From: Candidatus Omnitrophota bacterium
GTDB taxonomy: Bacteria; Omnitrophota; Gorgyraeia; Velamenicoccales; Velamenicoccaceae
Assembly (NCBI GenBank): GCA_016235185.1
Contig: JACRLT010000042.1
Coordinates: forward strand, 1 to 37,916
DNA: 37,916 nucleotides
Direction: 5' to 3'
Under the pieces are notes generated by a model. It made no database searches and was not told where the DNA came from. It saw only the letters and a program-made list of their open reading frames with translations. This document shows, piece after piece, positions 29,749 through 37,916 of this stretch. Each line of letters starts with the position of its first letter. The first letter of the stretch is position 1. Both the position numbers and the translations under genes were made by a program.

Positions 29749-32700
29749 GCTCTATCTCCATCTTTTCCACCTCGCCAGCGCGGACCATTTCAGAGTAGGG
29801 CGCACCAACCACATCCCCTTTGCCCTTCCAGATAAGGCCTTTGGGCCCAAAAATAGCTATTGCCTTGACGCATGCGCAGCCTTTGCCGAATGTATCTGTC
29901 TTTTTGGGGTTCAAATACACCACAAGAGTATTGCCCAAAAATAGAAAGGCATACGCTGCAGCAGGAAGGAACGCTTGTCTTTCTTCTCCTGAAGAATCTA
30001 TAAAAGTCTTACGGCATGGCCGTTTTGTAAAAAATGATGCCGGCAAAGCCGGCGCCAATGTTAATGATAATTTCCCGCTGCCATCCAAAAAGAAAGGCCG
30101 CGCGCCTATATTCATAAGCCGCCATATATGGATGAATTCGGCAGTCGAACCGCTCAAGCGCGCCACAAAACCCCGGCCGTGCACAGATGCATCAGGATGG
30201 GCGCTCGAAGCTATGAACGAAGAATTCTCCAGGATACTGCGCCCATATTTTGAGGCCTTCTGGAAAGGCACGAACATTGTTGAAAGGTCAGAGTAAAACT
30301 CCTTATGAAGCCCGTTTTTTAACAGCTCCAGCAAGTATTTATACTCCATATGGAGCCAGATAGATTCATTCTCTAACCATCCCGGAGTGAACGCCTTGGC
30401 GCGGCCGATCTCGAAACTCTCTTTGGACAAAGACGCATTGACCTTATACATCTTAAGTTCCTTATCCCACAGGGGGCTACTTTTAACCGCGCGATAGATA
30501 TCTTGCGCCTTTGTTTTTTCTGTTCTCAACGCATGCACAAAACCCTCCAAAAACAACGGGAGCTTATGCTGCTGGAACTCTTTAGGCGCGATCACATGCC
30601 GGCCGGAAGCGTCAACGGATGTATCATAACGGCTTACGCGATATGAAAAATATGTGCAATATGAGCCGCTTGTAGCGTCATAACTTTTCTCGACCCCTCT
30701 ATTAAGTTTACCGAGAGCCAGGTCAAAAAAAGTGTTCAGATCTGCCACAGCTACTTTTCTGAAATCCCCCGTTACCCCGCGCCTTATTTTGGCGCGATAA
30801 GACTCTTTGACAACATTAGCCATGTCCCAATAATCAAATGGCACAAGGCCGCTTTTCAGAAGAGTCTCGACTTCCTTCATAAAGACAAAGACCTCGTCGG
30901 TCACTGCGACCTCTAGATCGCCCGGAATATCAAAATCTATAAAAACGCGCTTTAAGAACTCGATAAGGCGCTTTAGCTCAAATGTTTCAGAGATCGATGA
31001 ACCAAAAAGCCCAGGCAAGCCGTTTAAAGCGTCATACCAGTTTGGTTTATCCGCTTCCATCTCGATACCTGCGCCATACGGGTCAAGGGATGCCAATTTA
31101 TTTACTACCATACAGATCAACTTGTCCAAAAGAGTCGTTACAAAGACGTCCCCGTCGCCTCTATTTGTGCGGACTTTGTGTTTTGACTCATGCCTTTTTT
31201 GAATTAGCGCGTTTTTTTCTTCGTCTGCTCCGACAGCGTGGTACTGGCGGACCTCCCCGGCTAGAATAGAATAACGCTCATGCCTTGGCTTGACATAAAC
31301 ATGGGTATCATAAAATGTGAAATCGTTCTTCTCCAAAAGAAGGCCCCTGAATTTATCAGGATAAATGCTCAAGAAACTTTCCAAGAGGTCAATATTATAC
31401 GTCCAGTGGTCTGACCAATACCCCTCTCCGAAAGATGCCTCCACACTGCCCTTGGCCATCACAAGGAGTTTTTTTACGAGATCAGCTAAAGGAAATAGAA
31501 GGAAGACCCCATTTTCCTCTATATAACCCAATACCTCCCCTATGGCAAAAGGCTTGGCCAGCATGCGTGCTATTTTTTTTGCATCCTTCTCGTGGAAAAA
31601 GCCGCTCAACCCGCTCTCATGAAAATCTTTTTCGGCTATGACAAAACGCTCTCCTTTAAAAATAAGCGGGTTATAGCCGTCCAACTGGATAAGATCCATG
31701 AATTCGCGGATATTCTTGTCTGCGACCAGCGGATTAAAAAATAAGTCCGAGCGCCTATTCTGATTTACGTCGCGGTAATTACCCTCCCCTTCGGAAAAGT
31801 ATGTCGCAGATAAGAAGAAACGGTTATAATCCCGCTCCAGATCTCCGTGCTTGCGCGAGAATACATAGACACTTTTTTTGGTGCCATCAACCCCGACAGA
31901 AACAGGGAGCCCTCCGCGCAGGACGTTATCCAGGTATGTCTGGCGCGAATAAAGGTCGAATTCCGGACAGGCGCTTGCGGTAAATATCCTGTCTGTGACG
32001 CTCTCGATCAACGCCTTGTTCTCTCTTCTCTTTTTATCTATGTACTTTGCATCCATGCGATGAATGCCGAATTTTTTGATATGTTCTACGCCAAATACAT
32101 GGCCTATAACAGAGTAAAGCTTTAAGACGCCATTCCCGGGTAAAGACTTAGACAGATACGTAAATGCGCATGGCGTCTTGTTCTTCGCCACCTGGCGCGA
32201 AGGATAAACATAATTTTGGCCTTTTGCAAAATTCGCAGGATAGGTAAAATCGGAAACTTCGCCGAAAATAGCCAAAGGATCGACGATGATTTTGGAGCTT
32301 CCGCTTGTCTTATTTTCTTCGAAACTCGTATAAAAGTTGGCCCCCTTGACAAAGGTCACCTGGGCAGTATCGCGCGGATCCGTAGACAGCTTAAAAAGTG
32401 GGATACCGCTTTCTATATCCTCGACACCCATCCAGGCCTCTATAGTGCGGCTCATCTCTTTTAAAAACCAATTGTTTATTCCATAAGGGAAGATGACCGA
32501 AAGGCCATCTAATATCTCAAGGCTTTTGATATTTTTCGACGTATTTTCTATTGAGAGCTCGCGCACAAGGCCTGCAAATGGCTCATTTACAACACAGAAA
32601 TAGTTCACAGAGGCCTTTAAGCCAAGGCCGGGATTGGCCTCTTCTATGGCAAGGTCATATGGCCTGATAGCCATGCTGTTTTTTATATTATGATCCTTTG

Positions 32701-33010
32701 CGCTGCCCGCAACGCTGAAAGGTTCATAAAAAATATTGCCTCTCTTATTTTTTATCTTGATGAATGTGCGGAATCCATGGGAAGGCGTAAGCTGATAGGC
32801 CTTGTTTGCCGGTAAATATTCCATTATAGCGTCGTCCTTGGAACGGATGCCGACGCTTGAAACACACTGGCCGCGATTCACATAAAAGGCCCAAAGAGGG
32901 ATACCGAACAGGCCCGATATGCCCGGGAAAAAACTAGCCCAGGGCTTGGCCAAATTATAATTATCTATGGTGAATGCGCCTGAACTTTGTAACCGGTATT
33001 GGGATGGCAT
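29741..33010 (-). CDS. Large carbohydrate phosphorylase/glucanotransferase-like protein (cytosolic)
   Basis: Substrate unknown. Seen: 1089 aa, no signal peptide; an N-terminal beta-sandwich-like region opening with a strongly marked stretch, PWASFFPGISGLFGIPLWAF, and NRGQCVSSVGIRSKDD; then a central region with GEGNYRDVNQNRRSDLFFN and FGEGYWSDHWTYNIDL; and helical repeats typical of an (alpha/alpha)6 barrel to the C-terminus. Size and layout resemble inverting glycoside phosphorylases (GH94/149/161-type cellobiose and beta-1,3-glucan phosphorylases). The Asp in YRDVNQN could be catalytic. This is a family-level guess. It follows the GGDEF/HD-GYP gene by 54 bp. Confidence 0.6.
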   Translation of the reverse strand: MPSQYRLQSSGAFTIDNYNLAKPWASFFPGISGLFGIPLWAFYVNRGQCVSSVGIRSKDDAIMEYLPANKAYQLTPSHGFRTFIKIKNKRGNIFYEPFSVAGSAKDHNIKNSMAIRPYDLAIEEANPGLGLKASVNYFCVVNEPFAGLVRELSIENTSKNIKSLEILDGLSVIFPYGINNWFLKEMSRTIEAWMGVEDIESGIPLFKLSTDPRDTAQVTFVKGANFYTSFEENKTSGSSKIIVDPLAIFGEVSDFTYPANFAKGQNYVYPSRQVAKNKTPCAFTYLSKSLPGNGVLKLYSVIGHVFGVEHIKKFGIHRMDAKYIDKKRRENKALIESVTDRIFTASACPEFDLYSRQTYLDNVLRGGLPVSVGVDGTKKSVYVFSRKHGDLERDYNRFFLSATYFSEGEGNYRDVNQNRRSDLFFNPLVADKNIREFMDLIQLDGYNPLIFKGERFVIAEKDFHESGLSGFFHEKDAKKIARMLAKPFAIGEVLGYIEENGVFLLFPLADLVKKLLVMAKGSVEASFGEGYWSDHWTYNIDLLESFLSIYPDKFRGLLLEKNDFTFYDTHVYVKPRHERYSILAGEVRQYHAVGADEEKNALIQKRHESKHKVRTNRGDGDVFVTTLLDKLICMVVNKLASLDPYGAGIEMEADKPNWYDALNGLPGLFGSSISETFELKRLIEFLKRVFIDFDIPGDLEVAVTDEVFVFMKEVETLLKSGLVPFDYWDMANVVKESYRAKIRRGVTGDFRKVAVADLNTFFDLALGKLNRGVEKSYDATSGSYCTYFSYRVSRYDTSVDASGRHVIAPKEFQQHKLPLFLEGFVHALRTEKTKAQDIYRAVKSSPLWDKELKMYKVNASLSKESFEIGRAKAFTPGWLENESIWLHMEYKYLLELLKNGLHKEFYSDLSTMFVPFQKASKYGRSILENSSFIASSAHPDASVHGRGFVARLSGSTAEFIHIWRLMNIGARPFFLDGSGKLSLTLAPALPASFFTKRPCRKTFIDSSGEERQAFLPAAAYAFLFLGNTLVVYLNPKKTDTFGKGCACVKAIAIFGPKGLIWKGKGDVVGAPYSEMVRAGEVEKMEIELG

Positions 33011-33064
33011 AAAACTCCCCTAGCTCATTTGAGTAACATCCACTATCGCTTTAGTGGCGGATTA

Positions 33065-35257
33065 TTATTTTGCTCCCAGGACTTCTAAAAAGACCTCTAC
33101 GATATGGGCGTCAAACTGGGTACCAGCCCCGTCTTTTAAGATCTTGATGGCTTCCTGTTTGGATATGGCTTTGTGATATGGCCGGTCGGATGTGACCGCC
33201 TCATAGACGTCTACGACGGCCAGGATCCTTGCGCCCAGGGGGATCTCTTCGCCCCGCAGGCCGCGCGGATACCCTGCGCCATCCCAACGCTCATGGTGGC
33301 CCAAGATAAGCGGCACTATATCTTTCAAAAACCCGGCCACTGAAATAATATCTGCGCCGATGACCGGATGTTTTTTGACGGCTTCATACTCTTCCGGGGT
33401 CAACCTGCCGGGTTTCAAAAGTATCGCATCAGAGATACCTATCTTTCCTATATCATGGAGCATAGCGGCGCGGCGGACATTATCGACTTCCTGTTCATTC
33501 ATGTCGACCTTGCGCGCTGTCTTCTCGGCGTACTCAACCATGCGGTCACAGTGCTCGCGGGTACGCCTGTCCCTCAATTCTATGCTTTTGGCCAATGAAT
33601 AGATGGCTTCTAATATGCTGCGTTCGCTGCGCACCGCATAAAACGACAATTTCTGCTTGACCGCGTCGATAAAACGCCTGCGGTCCTCGACCGAATATTT
33701 ATCAAGGACATTTTCGCCGATGTCATGCCCGTAAAGGGCCACTCCGTCCCCGCCCCTTTCCTTGACCCTATATATGCCTTCTTCACCGCCATCGATGAGC
33801 TCTTCCGTTGAAAAAAGCGGGTCCTCCGGGTAGCTCACCACGCCGATGCTGCATTTTAGTTTGATGAAGTTACTGCCGTCGCCGAAAGCGCGCGTATGAA
33901 AAAGATCCAGGATCTTATTGCCCACTCCCGATGCATCGGCGCGGTTAGTGTCGGGAAGTATTATCGCAAACTCTTCTCCGCCCCAGCGCGCGACCACGTC
34001 GTTAGCCCTTAGTTCAACCTTTAAAAACCGCGCAACCTGCTTTAAGATCTTATCTCCGAACTGATGGCCATGCGCATCATTGATAGATTTAAAATAATCT
34101 ATGTCGATCATCATTATCGAGATGGGCGAGAGCGTCCTTTTTGCGCGCTCGAACTCTGCAGAAAGGCGCTCGCGAAAATAACGGAAGTTATATATCTCCG
34201 TAAGGGCATCTTTTAAGGCGAGGCTTTCCAGCTTATCCTTTATCTCATTCAAACGCCTTTCACTCTCGACGCGATCAGAGATATCCACATCCATGCAATA
34301 GATCTCGATTGCCTGGCCGCTCTGTAAAATAGGGAACATCGAAGAATAGATCGTGAACTCGCGGCCGGCCTTATTGCGAACCTTCCATTCGCGAGGCGCT
34401 GTCGGCCTGCCGGTTTTCTTCATCATCTCAAACGCGTCCTCGAATTCCTTCCTGTCGCCTTCGCTTAATATGATATCAAGGTTCTTTTTACCTATAGCCT
34501 CATGTTTGGTGTATCCGTAAAGAAGCTCCGAGGCATGGTTCCACTCCAGGATCTTTCCATCCAAGGCATATCCCTGGATGGCGATATTCGGCGTATTCTG
34601 GATAACTGATTCAAACCGCAGGTAAGCAGAGCAAACCTCCTCCTCCATCCACTTGCGCTCGCTTACATCCATTACAAGATGCTCAAAAAACTGCGCCTCT
34701 GAACGGTCGCTCTTGATCACCTTGGAAGACATGACAACCCAGATCTCCTGGCCGCCTTTCTTCTTAAAACGCACTTCTTTTATGAGGGAACCGCGCGTCA
34801 AAAGCAATTCTTTGAACTTTGAATACTCTTCGGACAAAGAAAAAATTTCGGCAGGCTTTAATTCAAACAACTCATCTTCTGTATATTCGAGGATCTTTAA
34901 CAGGCCTTCATTGGTTTCTATAAAACCAGGGCTGTCTCCTAATGACTCTCTATAGAATCCTACTTCGAGATTCGTAATAGCCGCAGCCAATTCCTCTTTA
35001 TCGTGGCGCAAAACTCTCTGCAGACGCATAAGATAAACAAAGAAAATGGCCAAGACAAGGCTGAAACCGAGCTGTAATGCCCCGACTGCCGGGACTATAT
35101 CTTTTTTGATGTCCCAGACGAATTTCCAGGCCAATTGTTTATCCGGCAGGTAACACGGCAGAAAGAAAAAACTAAAAAGAATGGCAGCAATGAAAAGCGC
35201 GCAAAGGATGACGTTTAAGATAAAAAGTGTCTTTTTCCTGTTACTATGCGGGCTCAT
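33065..35257 (-). CDS. PAS-PAS-GGDEF-HD-GYP c-di-GMP synthase/phosphodiesterase
   Basis: Makes c-di-GMP from GTP through GGDEF and hydrolyses it through HD-GYP; the balance is set by membrane and PAS input. Seen: 730 aa; two membrane helices (about 10-35 and 58-78); PAS domains at about 95-200 and 215-330; the GGDEF domain at about 345-510 with the intact active-site motif GGEEF at 426-430. An I-site RAND (417-420) lies five residues before it, so product inhibition is expected. The HD-GYP domain at about 550-725 has HD at 601-602 and HHERWDGAGYP at 654-664. All catalytic residues of both domains are present. It starts 6 bp after the TtcA-like gene. Confidence 0.95.
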   Translation of the reverse strand: MSPHSNRKKTLFILNVILCALFIAAILFSFFFLPCYLPDKQLAWKFVWDIKKDIVPAVGALQLGFSLVLAIFFVYLMRLQRVLRHDKEELAAAITNLEVGFYRESLGDSPGFIETNEGLLKILEYTEDELFELKPAEIFSLSEEYSKFKELLLTRGSLIKEVRFKKKGGQEIWVVMSSKVIKSDRSEAQFFEHLVMDVSERKWMEEEVCSAYLRFESVIQNTPNIAIQGYALDGKILEWNHASELLYGYTKHEAIGKKNLDIILSEGDRKEFEDAFEMMKKTGRPTAPREWKVRNKAGREFTIYSSMFPILQSGQAIEIYCMDVDISDRVESERRLNEIKDKLESLALKDALTEIYNFRYFRERLSAEFERAKRTLSPISIMMIDIDYFKSINDAHGHQFGDKILKQVARFLKVELRANDVVARWGGEEFAIILPDTNRADASGVGNKILDLFHTRAFGDGSNFIKLKCSIGVVSYPEDPLFSTEELIDGGEEGIYRVKERGGDGVALYGHDIGENVLDKYSVEDRRRFIDAVKQKLSFYAVRSERSILEAIYSLAKSIELRDRRTREHCDRMVEYAEKTARKVDMNEQEVDNVRRAAMLHDIGKIGISDAILLKPGRLTPEEYEAVKKHPVIGADIISVAGFLKDIVPLILGHHERWDGAGYPRGLRGEEIPLGARILAVVDVYEAVTSDRPYHKAISKQEAIKILKDGAGTQFDAHIVEVFLEVLGAK

Positions 35258-35263
35258 GCGTTT

Positions 35264-36022
35264 TTATAAAAGATAATCTTTCTTGATCCGCTGCAGGCTT
35301 TTGAACACATTCGTTTTGACAGACGGACAGACTGCTTGAAGCTGATTAATAAAATCTCTCACAACAGCGCGCTTGGATGCTTTACCATTAGGACAGGCGC
35401 AATGCGGCACAGGAAAACCAAAGATCCGCGCCAACTCCTCTGTTTCAGTCTCCTCGACATAAGCCAGGGGACGGATAAGGGAGACCTTGCCGCCAAACAC
35501 ATCCTGCTTAGGTACCATGGCGCTGATCTGGCCTTCGAACAAAAGATTCATAAGGATAGTTTGGACTATGTCATCCTTATGATGGCCGAAAGCTATTTTA
35601 TTGCACCCTAATTCTTTGGCCGCCTCAAACAGGGCCTTACGCCGGTTCCAGGAACACCAAAAACATGTTATCTGGGCCCTGGACTTCCCTTTAAGTATAT
35701 CGATCTTCTTAATGTGAAGCTCAAACCCTTTTTCTTTTAAAAATTCCGCAAGCACATCTTTATTTACACACTTATAGCCCAGGTCCACATGCAGGGCCGT
35801 GACTTCGTACTTGATGGGAACAAAGGCGCTACGGTCTGACAAGATCTTTAAAAGCACCAGGCTGTCTTTGCCTCCGGAAACAGCCACGAGGATCCTATCC
35901 CCGTCCCGTATCATATCGTAATCCGCTATGGCCCGGCCTACCTTTTTAGAGACCGACTTCTCCAATTCCCTGCGGCGTATTTCCGTAATATCTTTAGTTT
36001 CAGAGTCTATTTTATTACCCAA
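35264..36022 (-). CDS. TtcA-like PP-loop tRNA 2-thiolation ATPase
   Basis: Likely activates a tRNA cytidine (position 32) for sulfur insertion. Seen: 252 aa; the PP-loop SGGKDS at 49-54; CFWC at 120-123; and a third and fourth Cys in PHCACPN (208 and 210), consistent with an iron-sulfur cluster as in TtcA. FGHHKDDIVQTILMNLLF is the conserved second ATP-binding helix region. The related TtuA and TilS differ in their cysteine layout; TilS lacks the CxxC. The gene overlaps the YnbE-YdbL gene by 16 bp and precedes the GGDEF/HD-GYP gene by 6 bp. Substrate is inferred. Confidence 0.85.
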   Translation of the reverse strand: MGNKIDSETKDITEIRRRELEKSVSKKVGRAIADYDMIRDGDRILVAVSGGKDSLVLLKILSDRSAFVPIKYEVTALHVDLGYKCVNKDVLAEFLKEKGFELHIKKIDILKGKSRAQITCFWCSWNRRKALFEAAKELGCNKIAFGHHKDDIVQTILMNLLFEGQISAMVPKQDVFGGKVSLIRPLAYVEETETEELARIFGFPVPHCACPNGKASKRAVVRDFINQLQAVCPSVKTNVFKSLQRIKKDYLL

Positions 36023-36597
36023 TTTCCGTCACTGGATTGAATAGGCGTGCCGCCGGGAACATCAGCCTGGATACGTTTGGCAAAAATTTTACCCGTTTCT
36101 GAACTGTCCGTCCCATTTTTCCGGCCCACGTATTCATAAATAATTTGCCTGTCTTCATTCTCCGCGCCGACATAAGAAGAAACACCGCTATCAGCCGCAG
36201 CAGGATCTCTGACTTCTACAAAACCCGCCGCATTCTCACCTATTACACCTTTGGATTCCCAGGCCAATAGAACCTCACGCCTGTCTTTTCTTGCGTCTAT
36301 CGCAGCCTGTACATCTGCCGGATAACTTGCATCTTCCTGGGCATAGGCCTCTTGGACGCCGAACACAAGCCAGCTTGTCTTATCAGAGGCCGCCCGTTTT
36401 TCCGCCGCAGGAGCTGATATCATATTCTCGATCTGATCAGCATCTTGCGCCACATGCTGATAAATATCCAAACGCATGGTGACATCGAGCTTGATAGGCT
36501 CCTTGGCAGTCAGGTTGACCCTCGCGCAACCCAACAGGAAAAATAAAGCCAAAAAAACCATAACCGCTTGACTTTCAAATCCTTTAACGCTCTTCAT
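36007..36597 (-). CDS. YnbE-like lipoprotein fused to a YdbL-like domain
   Basis: In E. coli, YnbE is a small outer-membrane lipoprotein that partners the AsmA-like YdbH, and YdbL is a periplasmic helper; the three genes are adjacent. Seen: a lipoprotein signal peptide (VMVFLALFFLLGCARV) with lipobox LLGC; right after it a YnbE-like segment, TAKEPIKLDVTMRLDIYQHV (the PKEPI-type patch); then a hydrophobic or signal-like break (KTSWLVFGVQEAYAQE); and a YdbL/DUF1318-like domain of about 110 residues (AIDARKDRREVLLAWESKGVIGENAAGFVEVR). The ATG at 36597 is used because GGGGG lies nine bases upstream; the upstream TTG at 36618 is not needed. It overlaps the AsmA-like gene by 14 bp. Confidence 0.75.
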   Translation of the reverse strand: MKSVKGFESQAVMVFLALFFLLGCARVNLTAKEPIKLDVTMRLDIYQHVAQDADQIENMISAPAAEKRAASDKTSWLVFGVQEAYAQEDASYPADVQAAIDARKDRREVLLAWESKGVIGENAAGFVEVRDPAAADSGVSSYVGAENEDRQIIYEYVGRKNGTDSSETGKIFAKRIQADVPGGTPIQSSDGNWVIK

Positions 36598-37426
36598 AGC
36601 TACCCCCGTGCCAAACAATTTCCAAGTGGCGGCTGCCTGCCCGGCCTTCCAACTGAATGGTTATTTTTATATTCTTACCTTCGTTAGATAAGTCAATATA
36701 CCCTATATCATAATAATAATTCTTCAAATTTTCAACCACAATGTTTGCAGCATCCCCAGCGGCCATACTTTTATCCACAAGAGAGGTATCCAAGATAATG
36801 AATTTGCCGCTGCTTATGGAGCTTAACTTGCCATCCAGGGCTTTCAAAACTCCCCCTTGCCAAGCCAACCGTATATCTCCGCTGAATAGGCCGCTTGAGT
36901 CAACGCGTTTTTCCATTCCCAAGGCTTGCATTAACTCCCTTATATCAATATTATCCAGTCTTACTTTCAATTCAAGGTTTGCGGCCTTAGCCATAAGATC
37001 TATACGGCCGGTTATAAAAATATCACCTCCAAACGCGCGAGCCCTGATGCCTTGCAAAGAGACCCTGGATGGGACAATCGAAAAAACGCCATCTATCTCT
37101 TTTATCTTTATGTCGTTATAATTTGCGCTCTTTACCCACAGCCTGCAAGCAAGGCCTTTAAAGGATCTTGATATTGAAAATTTTATATCTGCATTTGCAT
37201 CTTGTATTAAAAAGTCCAGACTGGAAAAAGGTGCGCTCTTTAATTCGAAACCCTTTATTTCAAAAAAAACAGGCCAGACGACTAATTTCGTGACGTTGGA
37301 CACTGAACCGGGAAAGGATTTTTTCAGATTTTTTTGGAGCAGCCACCAGGCCAGGCTGTCCTTAAAGAAAATAAAGGAAACGGCAAGAAGCGCGAAGACA
37401 AGAAACGCGGCCCTCTTATTCCTCAT
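36584..37426 (-). CDS. Short YdbH/AsmA-like envelope protein
   Basis: Putative inner-membrane partner of the YnbE-like lipoprotein. Seen: 280 aa; an N-terminal membrane helix (RAAFLVFALLAVSFIFFKDS); then beta-rich AsmA-type sequence with SRVSLQGIRARAFGGDIFIT and GLFSGDIRLAWQGGVLKALD, the repeating short-strand pattern of the C-terminal AsmA/YdbH domain. E. coli YdbH is about 880 aa, so this is roughly a third of that length. The gene order (AsmA-like, then YnbE-YdbL) equals that of the ydbH-ynbE-ydbL operon, which supports the assignment. It overlaps the beta-CASP gene by 11 bp. Confidence 0.72.
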   Translation of the reverse strand: MRNKRAAFLVFALLAVSFIFFKDSLAWWLLQKNLKKSFPGSVSNVTKLVVWPVFFEIKGFELKSAPFSSLDFLIQDANADIKFSISRSFKGLACRLWVKSANYNDIKIKEIDGVFSIVPSRVSLQGIRARAFGGDIFITGRIDLMAKAANLELKVRLDNIDIRELMQALGMEKRVDSSGLFSGDIRLAWQGGVLKALDGKLSSISSGKFIILDTSLVDKSMAAGDAANIVVENLKNYYYDIGYIDLSNEGKNIKITIQLEGRAGSRHLEIVWHGGSYEER

Positions 37427-37916
37427 AAAGCACTATCTCTTCGTTTTTGGTTGGCATGTAGGGATTTAAGCCCTCTGCCGAGAGCGCCTCATAAAGGCAG
37501 CGTGTCTGATCTTCGTCGCCATGGACAAGAAAGACCTCGTTAACAGGAGAAGATTCTTTTACATATTCGATCAGGTCATTTTTATCCGCATGGCCTGAAA
37601 GCGCGTTTATTACTACAACCTCGGCATTGAGCTCGTATTCGAGGCCATAGATGCGGACCATCTTCTCTTTGTCTACGATCTTTTTGCCCAGTGTGTCGCG
37701 GGCCATATATCCTACTATTAAGACTGTGTTGCGTGATTCGGTGATATTGTTTTTAAGATGATGTAGGACGCGGCCGGCTTCGCACATGCCGGAACCCGCA
37801 AGGATTATCATAGGCCTCTTATCATTATTTAAGGCCTTGGATTCCTCCTGGCTCTGGACATAACGGAGATTCAAAAAATCAAACGGGCTCTCGTCGCGGC
37901 GCATAAGGTCCTTGAC
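37416..37916 (-). CDS. Beta-CASP metallo-beta-lactamase ribonuclease, C-terminal part (cut by window edge)
   Basis: A zinc-dependent RNA-processing nuclease of the beta-CASP group. Seen: the C-terminal part only: a GSGMCEAGRVLHHLKNN block (the beta-CASP motif near the active site), VGYMARDTLGKKI, and the terminal RMMBL domain with ALSGHADKNDLIEYV and VFLVHGDEDQ. SGHAD supplies the conserved His of the metal site. The frame is open to the window end (VKDLMRR...), so the N-terminal metallo-beta-lactamase half lies beyond it. The ATG at 37904 is internal. Confidence 0.88.
   Translation of the reverse strand, partial: VKDLMRRDESPFDFLNLRYVQSQEESKALNNDKRPMIILAGSGMCEAGRVLHHLKNNITESRNTVLIVGYMARDTLGKKIVDKEKMVRIYGLEYELNAEVVVINALSGHADKNDLIEYVKESSPVNEVFLVHGDEDQTRCLYEALSAEGLNPYMPTKNEEIVLYEE

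Noticed and set aside
33010-33065. Terminator hairpin CCACTA...TAGTGG after the GGDEF/HD-GYP gene
   Set aside because: A 6-bp stem with no T-run on either strand; not convincing as a terminator.
1-37916. rRNA or tRNA genes, integrases and transposases
   Set aside because: No GTTCGA-type T-loops in a cloverleaf context were seen and no recognisable transposase or integrase reading frame exists.

Overview
The window reads as a chromosomal segment of an uncultured, Gram-negative-type bacterium. It encodes outer-membrane lipoproteins, a secretin, AsmA-like envelope proteins and c-di-GMP signalling, but no rRNA or tRNA gene and no phage or transposase gene. Gene packing is tight (many 1-50 bp overlaps) and almost everything is on the minus strand. 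The mix of genes (split type II secretion loci, Fn3/CARDB secreted proteins, a GGDEF/HD-GYP hybrid) is reminiscent of the Omnitrophota/PVC side of the tree. That placement is inference; no marker gene here proves it.

Layout. Positions 1-1247: short-word repeats and a plus-strand polyprenyl synthetase. 1248-4240: minus-strand operon of a YkgJ-like Cys-cluster protein, PfkB kinase, OmpA-domain lipoprotein, GreA and a small NTF2-like membrane protein. 4241-4841: repeat-rich spacers around a PNPOx-like protein. 4794-10077: a molybdenum-hydroxylase island with XdhC, a MocA-like nucleotidyltransferase, and the large, 2Fe-2S and FAD subunits. A roughly 200-bp fold-back element lies between two of the subunit genes. 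10085-13452: a first secretion operon (MerR-like regulator, ExeA/GspA ATPase, GspC/PilP-like protein, secretin). It runs into the FAD-subunit gene with only 7 bp between.

13458-18981: two c-di-GMP-I (GEMM) riboswitches, each followed by an intrinsic terminator. One controls a PilZ protein plus a secreted alpha-helical-toroid/Fn3/CARDB protein. The other controls a secreted Ig/Fn3-repeat protein that is broken by a frameshift beside a near-identical 163-bp direct repeat. 19119-29710: a second operon reading BamD-like lipoprotein, AsmA-like protein, half-size chromate transporter, GspE, F, H, I, J, K, L, M. No GspG major pseudopilin or prepilin peptidase is seen. 29741-37916: a 1089-aa carbohydrate-phosphorylase-like protein, a PAS-PAS-GGDEF-HD-GYP enzyme, a TtcA-like PP-loop protein, a YnbE-YdbL fusion, a short AsmA/YdbH-like protein and the C-terminal part of a beta-CASP nuclease (cut by the window edge).

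How it fits together (inference): the GGDEF/HD-GYP enzyme makes and breaks c-di-GMP. The two riboswitches and the PilZ protein read it. The outputs are secreted multi-domain proteins whose genes lie between the two halves of a type II secretion system that could export them. Two genes absent from a conventional ATG/GTG/TTG ORF list are proposed: a MerR-like regulator that seems to start at ATT, and a 20-codon ORF with a perfect GGAGG ribosome-binding site.
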